A stretch of 64,000 nt of DNA, taken from assembly GCF_008368715.1 (NCBI RefSeq), contig NZ_SMRS01000002.1:186001-250000 (forward strand), in the 5' to 3' direction. The notes under the pieces are model-generated. The model had not been told where the DNA came from and did not search any database. It saw only the letters and a program-made list of their open reading frames with translations. The DNA comes from Nitrincola tapanii (GTDB lineage: Bacteria; Pseudomonadota; Gammaproteobacteria; Pseudomonadales; Balneatricaceae). The number at the start of each line of letters is the position of its first letter. Position 1 is the first letter of the stretch. Below are positions 56,470 to 64,000 of this stretch, piece by piece. The position numbers were made by a program, and so were the translations under genes.

Positions 56470-58029
56470 TTGAAAACAGATGAAATGATGCAGAAGGCTC
56501 CCACTTCCGAAACGGCGCATGAAAAAGAAGATAAAGGCCGTGCACGTCCGCGTCGTCGTCGCGATTCGCGTCGCCCTTCATCCCGCCCTTGGACACCTTT
56601 AGAAATCAATGTGGAAGCCGTTGCGGACAAAAAACGCTTCCTGGACTTCAATCTGCCGGATGTTTTGCTGCACGCAATAGCGGATTTAGGCTTTGAGTAC
56701 TGCACGCCGATTCAAGCGGCCACGATTGAGCTGGCTTTGGAAGGTAAGGATCTGATTGCTAAAGCCCAAACCGGCACGGGCAAAACCGCTTCTTTTTTGA
56801 TGGGTATTATTACCGATCTGCTGGATTTTCCTCTGTCCGGTACACGGAAATTGGCTGAACCACGTGCCTTGATTATTGCCCCCACACGTGAGCTGGCGCT
56901 ACAGATTGCGGCGGACGCGGAAGGTTTAGTCAAATATACTGACCTGAAAGTCGTCTCCTTAGTGGGTGGCATGGACTTCGATAAACAGCGCAAAGATTTG
57001 GCCCGTGGGCCGGTCGATATCCTGGTCGCGACACCTGGGCGGTTGATCGATTTTGTACGCTCTAAAGATGTGGATCTCTATCATGTTGAGGTCTTGGTTC
57101 TGGATGAGGCCGATCGCATGTTGAGCATGGGCTTTATTCCGGATGTACGAACAATTATTCGTCATACCCCACGTAAGGGGCCTGAGCGTCAAACCCTTCT
57201 TTACAGTGCCACCTTCTCCGATGACATCATGCAGCTTGCACGGCAGTGGACCATCGACCCGGTGCAGGTTGAAATCGAATCGACCTCGCAGGTGACGGAC
57301 AATGTCGCACAGACTGTGTTTTTGGTGGAAGCTAAAGACAAGTACAAACTCCTACGCAACTACCTGAGCATGAATGGGGTCGACCGCTCCATCGTTTTCT
57401 GTAACCGACGCCACGAAGCACGCTCCTTGGCTGAGCGTTTACAGAAAGAGGGAATACGTGCGGCGTTGATGTCGGGTGAGATTCCACAGAATAAGCGTGT
57501 AAAAACCTTGGATGATTTTCGCAGTGGCAAAATTCAGGTTTTAGTGGCGACCGATGTGGCGGGGCGAGGGATTCACATTGATGGTGTTACCCATGTAGTC
57601 AACTATCAGCTACCAGAAGATCCAGATGATTATGTCCACCGCATAGGACGTACCGGTCGTGCCGGTGCATCAGGCACCTCGGTTTGCTTCGCTTGTGAGA
57701 ATGATTCTTTCATGATTCCTGAGATTGAAGCAGGAACCGGCGTTAAGCTGGAGTGCACACATCCTGATCCTGAACTGCTGCGCGATATTCAGCGTGCGGC
57801 TGAACCTCCTGCGGTAGACATAGATGATTCGCTGCCGATGCAAGAAGTCTCCAATGACGGACTTTCTGACGACGGACTCTCTGATGAAAAGCCTTCTAAT
57901 GAAGTGCCCTCTAGTCAAGAACAGCCTAACGACGAATCTTCTCACCAAGTGCATTCGGTAGAAGAGCCCGCCGTTGACGAGACGGCCGCAACTGAGCCCG
58001 ACAATCTGGAACAACCTAAGACACTTTGA
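56470..58029 (+). CDS. rhlB: DEAD-box RNA helicase, RhlB type
   Basis: RhlB unwinds RNA for the degradosome. The 519 residues exceed E. coli RhlB (about 420). An Arg-rich N-terminus ([12 protein letters not shown]) precedes the core. Core motifs are GFEYCTPIQ (Q motif), [28 protein letters not shown], and [10 protein letters not shown]. The last 90 residues are low-complexity, Ser/Glu/Asp-rich with repeated LSD and SNE units, unlike the basic tails of many helicases. The TTG at 56470 is the probable start; internal ATG 56482 or 56485 cannot be excluded. Confidence 0.9.
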   Translation: MKTDEMMQKAPTSETAHEKEDKGRARPRRRRDSRRPSSRPWTPLEINVEAVADKKRFLDFNLPDVLLHAIADLGFEYCTPIQAATIELALEGKDLIAKAQTGTGKTASFLMGIITDLLDFPLSGTRKLAEPRALIIAPTRELALQIAADAEGLVKYTDLKVVSLVGGMDFDKQRKDLARGPVDILVATPGRLIDFVRSKDVDLYHVEVLVLDEADRMLSMGFIPDVRTIIRHTPRKGPERQTLLYSATFSDDIMQLARQWTIDPVQVEIESTSQVTDNVAQTVFLVEAKDKYKLLRNYLSMNGVDRSIVFCNRRHEARSLAERLQKEGIRAALMSGEIPQNKRVKTLDDFRSGKIQVLVATDVAGRGIHIDGVTHVVNYQLPEDPDDYVHRIGRTGRAGASGTSVCFACENDSFMIPEIEAGTGVKLECTHPDPELLRDIQRAAEPPAVDIDDSLPMQEVSNDGLSDDGLSDEKPSNEVPSSQEQPNDESSHQVHSVEEPAVDETAATEPDNLEQPKTL

Positions 58030-58031
58030 GT

Positions 58032-58268
58032 ATGTCTAAGTCTCAAGATCGACATAAAACACATAAGATCAGTTTGATTCTGGCACTGGTTCTCAGTGCC
58101 TTTTTTGCGGCGGCAGGTATTGCAGGTTATCAACACACTCAAGATCTGCTGCAGCTAGGTGTGTTTTTGGCCTTATCGGCGGTCGCTTTTGTTGTCGTAC
58201 GTCTAGTCTTTTATGGCGTTGACCGTTTACTCGATAGCCTCGACCAAGATCCCTCTGATCGACCCTAA
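58032..58268 (+). CDS. small two-helix membrane protein
   Basis: A 78-residue hypothetical protein. A basic N-terminus (SKSQDRHKTHK) precedes two hydrophobic helices (ISLILALVLSAFFAAAGIAG and GVFLALSAVAFVVVRLVFY), and the tail is acidic. No family is recognised. The ATG is 2 bp after the rhlB stop (or TTG 58026 overlaps it), so translation is probably coupled to rhlB; gpsA follows 18 bp downstream. It might anchor a partner at the membrane, but nothing shows this. Confidence 0.72.
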   Translation: MSKSQDRHKTHKISLILALVLSAFFAAAGIAGYQHTQDLLQLGVFLALSAVAFVVVRLVFYGVDRLLDSLDQDPSDRP

Positions 58269-58286
58269 CCCCTGTAGGAGTGACAA

Positions 58287-59336
58287 GTGAGCCAGGAGCA
58301 ACCAATTGCCGTGCTCGGCGGCGGCAGTTTTGGAACCGTAATCGCCAATATGATCGCAGAAAAAGGGATTCCCGTGCGTCTCTGGGTCAGAGATGTTGAG
58401 CGAGCGGCAGAAATTCAACGTTCGCGCCAGAATCCACGTTATGTCCCGGATTATCCTTTGGCACCGGCATTGGACGTGTCTTCTGATCTCGCCTATGTGT
58501 TGCAGGGCGCGAGTGTCGTGTTTATTTCCATCCCCAGCGGCGCGTTTCGTGAAGTGGTGCGTCAAGCCAAGCCATTTCTGACACCCGATCAGCTGCTGGT
58601 GAGCACTACCAAAGGGATTGAAAAAGATCGCTTTTGTCTGATGAGCCAGGTCTTGGCAGAAGAGCTGCCCGGCATGGCCGTTGGGGTGCTGAGCGGCCCC
58701 AATTTAGCTAAAGAGATCGCACGTCGACAGTTAACGGCGACGGTGATCGCGAGTCGCGATACTCCATTGCGTGCGCGTATTCAGGGCCTTTTGCATTCAG
58801 CTTACTTTCGTGTTTATGCCAGCAGCGACCCTTATGGGGTGGAGTTGGGCGGTACGCTGAAAAACATCTATGCCATTGCCGCCGGCATGAGCGCGGCGTT
58901 AGGCATGGGAGAAAATACAAAAAGTATGTTGATGACACGGAGTCTGGCTGAAATGAGCCGTTTTGCTGTGTCGATGGGCGCTAATCCGCTCACCTTTTTG
59001 GGATTGGCCGGGGTCGGTGATTTAATTGTGACCTGCATGTCGCCCTTAAGTCGCAATTATCGTGTGGGGTATGCCTTGGGTGAGGGTAAAACCCTGGAAG
59101 AGGCGGTTTCGGTTTTGGGTGAAGTAGCCGAAGGCGTGAATACTCTGCATCAAGTGCGCGACCAGGCTCAACTTTTGGGTATTTATATGCCCTTAGTGTG
59201 TGGTCTCTACGAAGTGGTATTTAATGCGGCACCGGTCAAGGAAGTGGCGCGTAGCATGATGTTAAATGTTCAAGGCAGTGATGTAGAGTTTGTTTTGCCG
59301 CGAGAGTCGTTACAGGGTTCACAGCCAGATGTCTAA
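58287..59336 (+). CDS. gpsA: glycerol-3-phosphate dehydrogenase [NAD(P)+]
   Basis: GpsA reduces dihydroxyacetone phosphate to sn-glycerol-3-phosphate for phospholipid synthesis. The 349 residues show the nucleotide-binding [12 protein letters not shown] near the start, STTKGIE, the catalytic Lys region [12 protein letters not shown] and [15 protein letters not shown]. The start is GTG at 58287 with TAGGAGT 7 nt upstream. The 3' end overlaps the next gene by 8 bp. Confidence 0.96.
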   Translation: MSQEQPIAVLGGGSFGTVIANMIAEKGIPVRLWVRDVERAAEIQRSRQNPRYVPDYPLAPALDVSSDLAYVLQGASVVFISIPSGAFREVVRQAKPFLTPDQLLVSTTKGIEKDRFCLMSQVLAEELPGMAVGVLSGPNLAKEIARRQLTATVIASRDTPLRARIQGLLHSAYFRVYASSDPYGVELGGTLKNIYAIAAGMSAALGMGENTKSMLMTRSLAEMSRFAVSMGANPLTFLGLAGVGDLIVTCMSPLSRNYRVGYALGEGKTLEEAVSVLGEVAEGVNTLHQVRDQAQLLGIYMPLVCGLYEVVFNAAPVKEVARSMMLNVQGSDVEFVLPRESLQGSQPDV

Positions 59337-60192
59337 GCTACTTGCCCAGGCGCAGCCCTTTTCAGCGTCTTTGAAAGCCCTGGAGTTGCAGGGTTTGTCA
59401 TGGGGAACTCCCACGCAAGAGCCGATTCTCGCTTTACATGGTTGGTTGGATAATGCCGCCTCGTTCAGTCGTTTAGCGCCTCTCTGTCCAGATTTCTACT
59501 GGTTGGCACCGGATTTGGCAGGACATGGTTTCAGTGATCATCGTCCTCGCGGCGTGCCTTATTATCTCTGGGATAATCTTGCAGATTTGGCTGAGTTGCA
59601 GACTCAGCAAGGATGGGGCGCTTCTCATTTAGTGGCGCATTCTATGGGCGCTGCTGTGGCGACACTCTATGCTGCAGTGTATCCCGAAAGAGTCAAAAGC
59701 CTTTGGCTGATCGATGGTATGGTGCCGGTGACTTATCTTGAGGAGGATCTGCCCTTACGGATGCGTGAAGCGATCGAAAAGCGCACATTGCTGGAAGGTC
59801 GCACCTCGCTAGGTTATGGGCGTTATGAAGATGCTTTGCAGGCTCGTATGCAGAGTCGTTTTGGCGTGGATCAGGAGGCTGCGGAAGCCTTGTTGGCGCG
59901 CTCCTTAAGTCAGCGCCAGGGACGTTGGGTTTGGCATACCGATCCTGCTCTACGTCTAACCTCTGTGCTAAGGTTATCAGAGGCGCAGGTGCGTGGTTTT
60001 CTGCAAGCGGTTCAGTGTCCGATCACTTTATTTATGCCACAGGCGGGAATTGCTGAAACACTAACCCAAGGTTATCGAGATTACGTAAAGCATCTTGAAG
60101 TTGTGCATCTGCCAGGGGGACATCATGTCCATCTTGAGGTCCAAGGAGCAGAAGTCATCGCCGCCTGCTTGCAGCGCGGAATTCATTTTTAG
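59329..60192 (+). CDS. alpha/beta hydrolase
   Basis: A 287-residue hydrolase. The oxyanion [10 protein letters not shown] (about 34-43), nucleophile elbow AHSMGAA (G-x-S-x-G variant S-M-G-A) and late [11 protein letters not shown] (catalytic His) fit a serine hydrolase or haloperoxidase-like fold. The substrate is unknown. ATG 59329 lies 8 bp inside gpsA; the longer frame from 59290 is less likely. Coupled translation with gpsA is expected. Confidence 0.87.
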   Translation: MSKLLAQAQPFSASLKALELQGLSWGTPTQEPILALHGWLDNAASFSRLAPLCPDFYWLAPDLAGHGFSDHRPRGVPYYLWDNLADLAELQTQQGWGASHLVAHSMGAAVATLYAAVYPERVKSLWLIDGMVPVTYLEEDLPLRMREAIEKRTLLEGRTSLGYGRYEDALQARMQSRFGVDQEAAEALLARSLSQRQGRWVWHTDPALRLTSVLRLSEAQVRGFLQAVQCPITLFMPQAGIAETLTQGYRDYVKHLEVVHLPGGHHVHLEVQGAEVIAACLQRGIHF

Positions 60193-60237
60193 AGTCACCT
60201 CAGTCTGCTGTGTGGGCATGGGGTGTAGGGAGTGGTT

Positions 60238-61098
60238 ATGCATCTGCACAAGAAACTGATGATCCTGGTTGGCCTCTGTGGGCTTTTCTGGTCGCACGGC
60301 GCACTGAGCGCGACCACTTTGCCACCCTGGCTCCATCCCTTTCCGCTATCGACTCTAGAAAATCAAACACGCCAACCAACTCCGGATTATTTGCTGGCAC
60401 TCAGCCAGATTACGCGGATTCAGGGCCTCCTTCGCACGCAAAATGAGCGACGTTTAAGTGGTCAGTTGCTACGTTCAACCTGGGAGTTGGCCAGTGGTCA
60501 CGGTCCAGAGCAGGGCTTTGAACATTTTAAACAACAGTTGCAGCAGGCCTCTGCAGAGATTTTATTTGAATGTGCATCACGCCAATGCGGCGCCAGTAAC
60601 CTTTGGGCGAATCAAGTGTTTGGTTATGCCAACCTTTTGGGAGTGGATAGCTCGCAATTTTATTTGGCGGCGAAATTAGGTTCGGATTATTTTGCGCTTT
60701 ATGCGGTGCGTCGCGGGAATGGTCGGGTGTATTTGCACCTGGATTATTTGCAGACGCTGAGCCCTGAAGTTGAGGTGCAAGTGTCCGAGTTAAGCTGGCA
60801 GGAACGCCTGGAGCAGCGGGGATATGTCTCTCTGCGTGCGGCTTCGCTTGAAAATGAACTTGAGCCTTTGCTGCAAGACTGGCTGCAAAGTTCCACTGCC
60901 AACTATCGTTTGGTGCTGCACCGCGCGGCGCAAGGATCAGATCCTGAGTTGTTGTTGGCCGAGGAGGCGGCGTTAGCTTTGCAAGCGCGTTTACAGGATG
61001 CAGGCTTTACGCAGATTGAGGTCTATTCAGTCGCCGCACTCGTGCCCGAGGTATTGGCGGGCCAAGCTTGGGCGTTGACGCTGATTCGCTTGCCTTAA
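60238..61098 (+). CDS. DUF4892 exported protein
   Basis: A 286-residue protein with a signal peptide (LMILVGLCGLFWSHGALSA). DUF4892 features include ECASRQCGASNLWANQVF, which holds two cysteines, and YFALYAVRRGNGRVYLH. The C-terminal third resembles an OmpA-like or SPOR-like alpha/beta fold but I do not assign it. Function is unknown. ATG 60238 is chosen over GTG 60232 because TAGGGA lies 7 nt upstream of the former. The gene is convergent with the Smr gene. Confidence 0.82.
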   Translation: MHLHKKLMILVGLCGLFWSHGALSATTLPPWLHPFPLSTLENQTRQPTPDYLLALSQITRIQGLLRTQNERRLSGQLLRSTWELASGHGPEQGFEHFKQQLQQASAEILFECASRQCGASNLWANQVFGYANLLGVDSSQFYLAAKLGSDYFALYAVRRGNGRVYLHLDYLQTLSPEVEVQVSELSWQERLEQRGYVSLRAASLENELEPLLQDWLQSSTANYRLVLHRAAQGSDPELLLAEEAALALQARLQDAGFTQIEVYSVAALVPEVLAGQAWALTLIRLP

Positions 61099-61107
61099 AA
61101 TCCTCTC

Positions 61108-61145
61108 GCTCGGCTCACCTCTGTTCTAAGGGAGTGGAGCCGAGC
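61108..61145. terminator. hairpin between convergent DUF4892 and Smr genes
   Basis: GCTCGGCTC (61108-61116) and GAGCCGAGC (61137-61145) form a 9-bp stem with a 20-nt loop, 10 bp past the DUF4892 stop. No strong T-run is seen. Confidence 0.6.
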
Positions 61146-61156
61146 CAATGCACAAC

Positions 61157-61741
61157 CTAGCGCTGTTGACGCGCGCTTTGGGTTCGATCTTGGCGCTTGA
61201 GGAGTACATAGAGTGCTCCGGTACCGCCATCACGGGCTAGGGCAGAGGTAAAAGCCAGCACCCCGGGCATCTGTTTGAGCCAGTCGTTGACATAGGATTT
61301 GAGAATCGCGCTCTGTCCGGCTTGGCTAAAGGCTTTACCATGCACGACCAATACACTGCGGATGTTCTGACGCAGCGCTTCACGGATAAAACGACTGAGT
61401 TCATCGCGAGCCTGGTCCACCGTAAAACCGTGCAAATCGAGACCTTGCTCCCAAGGGAGGTGGCCCTGACGTAAACGTTTGAGCAGGCTGATTTGGATGC
61501 CGGGTGTGGCAAAAATCAGTTCCTCTTCGGATTCGACCAGTTCAGCCACATCAGAAGAGAGCCCATCAATCGTGCGCTCCTCTTCACGCATCGCCATCAT
61601 GCGTCGGTAGTTCAGAGAAGGGTCTTTGGGTTTGGGTTTTTGCAGATTAGCCCGTGAAGAGTGCATAGGTTTGACCCCTTGCATCAACTCGGCAAAATCC
61701 AGTTCATCATCGTTGTCGGGGATTTCGATTGTCTCTGACAT
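61157..61741 (-). CDS. Smr-domain protein (SmrB/YfcN-like)
   Basis: A 194-residue protein. The C-terminal Smr domain (about 95-185) has LDLHGFTVDQARDEL (D-L-H-G) and VVHGKAFS (H-G-K). In E. coli SmrB is an endonuclease that cuts mRNA between collided ribosomes. The N-terminal half is acidic and contains NYRRMMAMREEERTIDGLSS, similar to YfcN. The gene lies beside aroC as in E. coli, divergent here. The family also includes MutS2-type proteins, but the length points to SmrB. Confidence 0.85.
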   Translation of the reverse strand: MSETIEIPDNDDELDFAELMQGVKPMHSSRANLQKPKPKDPSLNYRRMMAMREEERTIDGLSSDVAELVESEEELIFATPGIQISLLKRLRQGHLPWEQGLDLHGFTVDQARDELSRFIREALRQNIRSVLVVHGKAFSQAGQSAILKSYVNDWLKQMPGVLAFTSALARDGGTGALYVLLKRQDRTQSARQQR

Positions 61742-61885
61742 AGCCTTTAAAGCTTGAATTCATTAAGATTGGCGCGACCTGAGAGGATAACAGATTCAAC
61801 TGGCATCTCAGATAGCTTTTTCATTCATGCCAAGCCTTCTTTTGCCTTTGCGCAGAAGCCTTAGGCACAGTGATAGGATTTAAAC

Positions 61886-62977
61886 ATGTCCGGCAACAGC
61901 ATCGGTAAACTCTTTACACTGACCACCTTTGGTGAGAGTCATGGTCCGGCTCTTGGTGCCATAATCGATGGCTGTCCTCCAGGGATTCCCTTGAGTGAAG
62001 CCGACCTGCAGCATGATCTGGATCGCCGTAAGCCCGGCACTTCACGTCATACGACACAACGTCGTGAAGCGGATGAGGTCAAAATTTTATCGGGTGTGTT
62101 TGAAGGACGTACCACCGGCACTTCGATTGGGTTATTGATTGAAAATACCGATCAACGTTCCAAGGATTATTCAGAAATCCAGTACACCTACCGCCCCGCA
62201 CATGCTGATTATGTGTATGACCAAAAATATGGTTTTCGAGATTATCGTGGAGGTGGTCGCTCCTCGGCGCGTGAAACGGCGATGCGTGTGGCCGCCGGAG
62301 CCATTGCTAAAAAAGTGCTGGCCGCTCGCGGGATAGAGATTCGAGGTTACCTGTCACAGTTGGGCCCGATCGCAATTGATCCAGATCGTTTTGATTGGGC
62401 AGAAGTGGATCAGAATCCTTTCTTCTCTCCGGATAAACAGGCTGCTGAGCAGATGGCCGAATATATGGATGCTCTGCGTAAAGAGGGTAATTCAGTGGGG
62501 GCCAAAATCAGTGTGGTGGCCTCTGGGGTTCCGGTCGGTTTGGGTGAGCCTATTTTTGATCGTTTAGACGCTGAGTTGGCGCATGCTTTGATGAGTATCA
62601 ATGCCGTGAAAGGGGTTGAGATCGGTGATGGATTTGCAGTGGTCAGCCAAAAGGGGACTGAACACCGTGATGAGATGACCCCCGATGGCTTTTTGTCGAA
62701 TCACGCAGGTGGCATTCTCGGCGGCATTTCAACCGGGCAAGAGATCATTGCGCATATCGCGCTCAAGCCCACCTCCAGTATGCGTTTGCCGGGACGGAGC
62801 ATTAATCAACAGGGAGAAGCGGTTGAAGTTATCACCAAAGGGCGTCATGACCCCTGTGTGGGGATTCGTGCGACCCCTATCGCGGAAGCGATGATGGCGA
62901 TCACGCTACTCGACCATCTTTTGCGCCACCGTGGCCAGAATGCGGACGTCGTGCCGCCTTGCCCACCTCTTCTCTAA
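61886..62977 (+). CDS. aroC: chorismate synthase
   Basis: AroC is the last step of the shikimate pathway, making chorismate with reduced FMN. The 363 residues show the three AroC signatures: [18 protein letters not shown] near the start, [14 protein letters not shown] and [17 protein letters not shown] near the end. Length is normal. A strong terminator follows. Confidence 0.97.
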   Translation: MSGNSIGKLFTLTTFGESHGPALGAIIDGCPPGIPLSEADLQHDLDRRKPGTSRHTTQRREADEVKILSGVFEGRTTGTSIGLLIENTDQRSKDYSEIQYTYRPAHADYVYDQKYGFRDYRGGGRSSARETAMRVAAGAIAKKVLAARGIEIRGYLSQLGPIAIDPDRFDWAEVDQNPFFSPDKQAAEQMAEYMDALRKEGNSVGAKISVVASGVPVGLGEPIFDRLDAELAHALMSINAVKGVEIGDGFAVVSQKGTEHRDEMTPDGFLSNHAGGILGGISTGQEIIAHIALKPTSSMRLPGRSINQQGEAVEVITKGRHDPCVGIRATPIAEAMMAITLLDHLLRHRGQNADVVPPCPPLL

Positions 62978-62998
62978 TCATCTCCTCTGACTTTTAGT

Positions 62999-63039
62999 CT
63001 TCGCCCGGGTTGTTGACTCAATTCGGGCGAAGGTTTTTT
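62999..63039 (+). terminator. terminator of aroC
   Basis: CTTCGCCCG (62999-63007) and CGGGCGAAG (63024-63032) form a 9-bp stem followed by GTTTTTT, a clear intrinsic terminator 22 bp past the stop. Confidence 0.93.
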
Positions 63040-63105
63040 CACGCCTCACGCCTGTGCAATAGATACAAGCGTATGTCTCTTATATCAAAATATTATAGAT
63101 AAAAT

Positions 63106-63134
63106 TATTGTTATAACTATTGGGCTAATATAAT
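63106..63134 (+). promoter_or_regulatory. sbp promoter
   Basis: A consensus -10 TATAAT lies at 63129-63134; the -35 (TATTGT at 63106-63111) is poor, and the upstream 50 bp is very AT-rich. This fits an activator-dependent promoter; CysB is the expected regulator of sulfate uptake but no defined site can be named. Confidence 0.6.
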
Positions 63135-63189
63135 CTCTGCATCCATAGAAAAGCGCATTGATTCTTTTAGAGAATATACGGAGAGAGAT

Positions 63190-64000
63190 ATGAAGCTGGT
63201 AAAAAATGCTAAGTCAATTGCCCTGGCCTTGGCTCTGGGTTTGAGCGCTGTGCCCGCTTGGGCAGCCGATCAGCGCTTGCTGAACTCATCTTACGATATT
63301 TCTCGTGAGTTGTTTGCCAGCTACAACGAACACTTTGCCGCCGTTTGGAAAGAAAAAACCGGCAAAAATGTGGAAGTGCGCCAGTCGCATGGAGGCTCTT
63401 CACGCCAGGCTCAAGCGATTATTGAAGGCCTGCGTGCCGATGTGGTGACCTTTAACCAGGTAACCGATGTCGACATTCTGCATGAGCGTGGCCGTTTATT
63501 ACCCGAAGATTGGCGTGAGCAGCTTCCTAATGCCAGCTCTCCTTATTACTCAACCATGGCGTACCTGGTACGCAAGGGCAATCCCAAAGGCATTCAGAAC
63601 TGGGATGACCTAGCGCGTGCAGAGGTCAGCAGTGTTTTCCCTAACCCTAAAACTTCGGGTAATGGTCGTTACACCTATCTAGCAGCTTACGGTTATGCGC
63701 AAAAAGCCTTTGCAGGGGATGAGGCGCAGATCGATGAGTTCGTGAAAACCTTCCTGTCACGTGTTGCAGTGTTTGATACCGGTGGCCGTGGTGCGACCAC
63801 GACTTTTGTTGAGCGTGGTATTGGTGATGTGCTGATCACCTTCGAATCGGAAGTGAACAATATCATCGCCGAATACCCTGATCAGGGTTTTGAAGTGGTG
63901 GTGCCTAAAGTGAGCTTCTTGGCTGAGTTTCCTGTGGCCGTGGTTGAGCGTCATGCACAGCGTAATGGTAACCTGGATCTGGCCCGTGCGTATTTAGAAG
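63190..64000 (+). CDS. sbp: sulfate ABC transporter substrate-binding protein, 3' truncated
   Basis: Only the first 270 codons are in the window. A signal peptide ([17 protein letters not shown]) precedes the mature sequence. [41 protein letters not shown] and [21 protein letters not shown] match periplasmic sulfate-binding proteins. The PKTSGNGR block binds sulfate through backbone and Ser contacts. The cysTWA permease genes should follow beyond the window. GGAGAGAGAT precedes the ATG. Thiosulfate-binding CysP is a close alternative. Confidence 0.93.
   Translation, partial: MKLVKNAKSIALALALGLSAVPAWAADQRLLNSSYDISRELFASYNEHFAAVWKEKTGKNVEVRQSHGGSSRQAQAIIEGLRADVVTFNQVTDVDILHERGRLLPEDWREQLPNASSPYYSTMAYLVRKGNPKGIQNWDDLARAEVSSVFPNPKTSGNGRYTYLAAYGYAQKAFAGDEAQIDEFVKTFLSRVAVFDTGGRGATTTFVERGIGDVLITFESEVNNIIAEYPDQGFEVVVPKVSFLAEFPVAVVERHAQRNGNLDLARAYLE

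Overview
The window is ordinary chromosome of a gammaproteobacterium with roughly 50 % GC. The gene content (Mqo, class I PhaC, NdpA, RdgC, DUF3080, DUF4892, ProQ, RlmM, Uup) and the order ccoNOQP-ccoGHIS-TauE-hemN-fnr-apt resemble Pseudomonas and the Oceanospirillales. A marine or brackish Oceanospirillales-type bacterium is my best guess, but this is inference from gene order only. Coding density is high. I see no rRNA, tRNA, CRISPR array, insertion sequence, phage or integron. The first gene is cut at its 5' end and the last (sbp) at its 3' end.

Layout. 1-8 kb: hydrolase remnant; thiI, which makes 4-thiouridine in tRNA, convergent with a DUF523-DUF1722 protein of the RudS type, which removes it; a family-6 DNA glycosylase with an SDR; an MFS exporter; a low-Mr phosphatase; malate:quinone oxidoreductase. 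8-21 kb: PAS chemoreceptor; copA-copZ; mtgA; NdpA; a DUF2069-wrbA-arsC operon; yihY with a lytic lipoprotein; xthA; glutathione reductase; a CDF metal exporter. 21.3-21.8 kb: a 490-bp non-coding stretch with DnaA-box-like sites. 22-25 kb: a bile-acid-symporter-family carrier, queE, rdgC and apt. 25-36 kb: the microaerobic respiration block, all on the minus strand: ccoNOQP (cbb3 oxidase), ccoG, ccoH, ccoI, ccoS (assembly and copper loading), a TauE/SafE-type protein, hemN (anaerobic haem synthesis) and fnr (oxygen sensor). A perfect FNR box sits exactly at -41.5 of a predicted hemN promoter, and a second perfect box lies upstream of ccoN.

36-50 kb: rlmM, an ABM-fold protein, tusA-proQ, a MATE exporter with a DUF3080 lipoprotein, phaC, a thioredoxin-fold protein, slt, uup, a Usp protein and several small conserved unknowns. 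50-56 kb: topA with a partner of unknown function, then divergent lexA and dinG separated by two tandem SOS boxes. 56-64 kb: rhlB, a small membrane protein, gpsA, an alpha/beta hydrolase, a DUF4892 protein, an Smr-domain protein, aroC and the sulfate-binding protein gene.

I found no wholly new multi-gene system. The items most worth a second look are the adjacent thiI-rudS writer/eraser pair, the overlapping alternative hairpins in the tusA leader, the DnaA-box-bearing intergenic region, the FNR-box architecture of hemN and ccoN, and the uncharacterised genes around topA. All positions and motifs were read by eye. No alignment, folding or database search was run.
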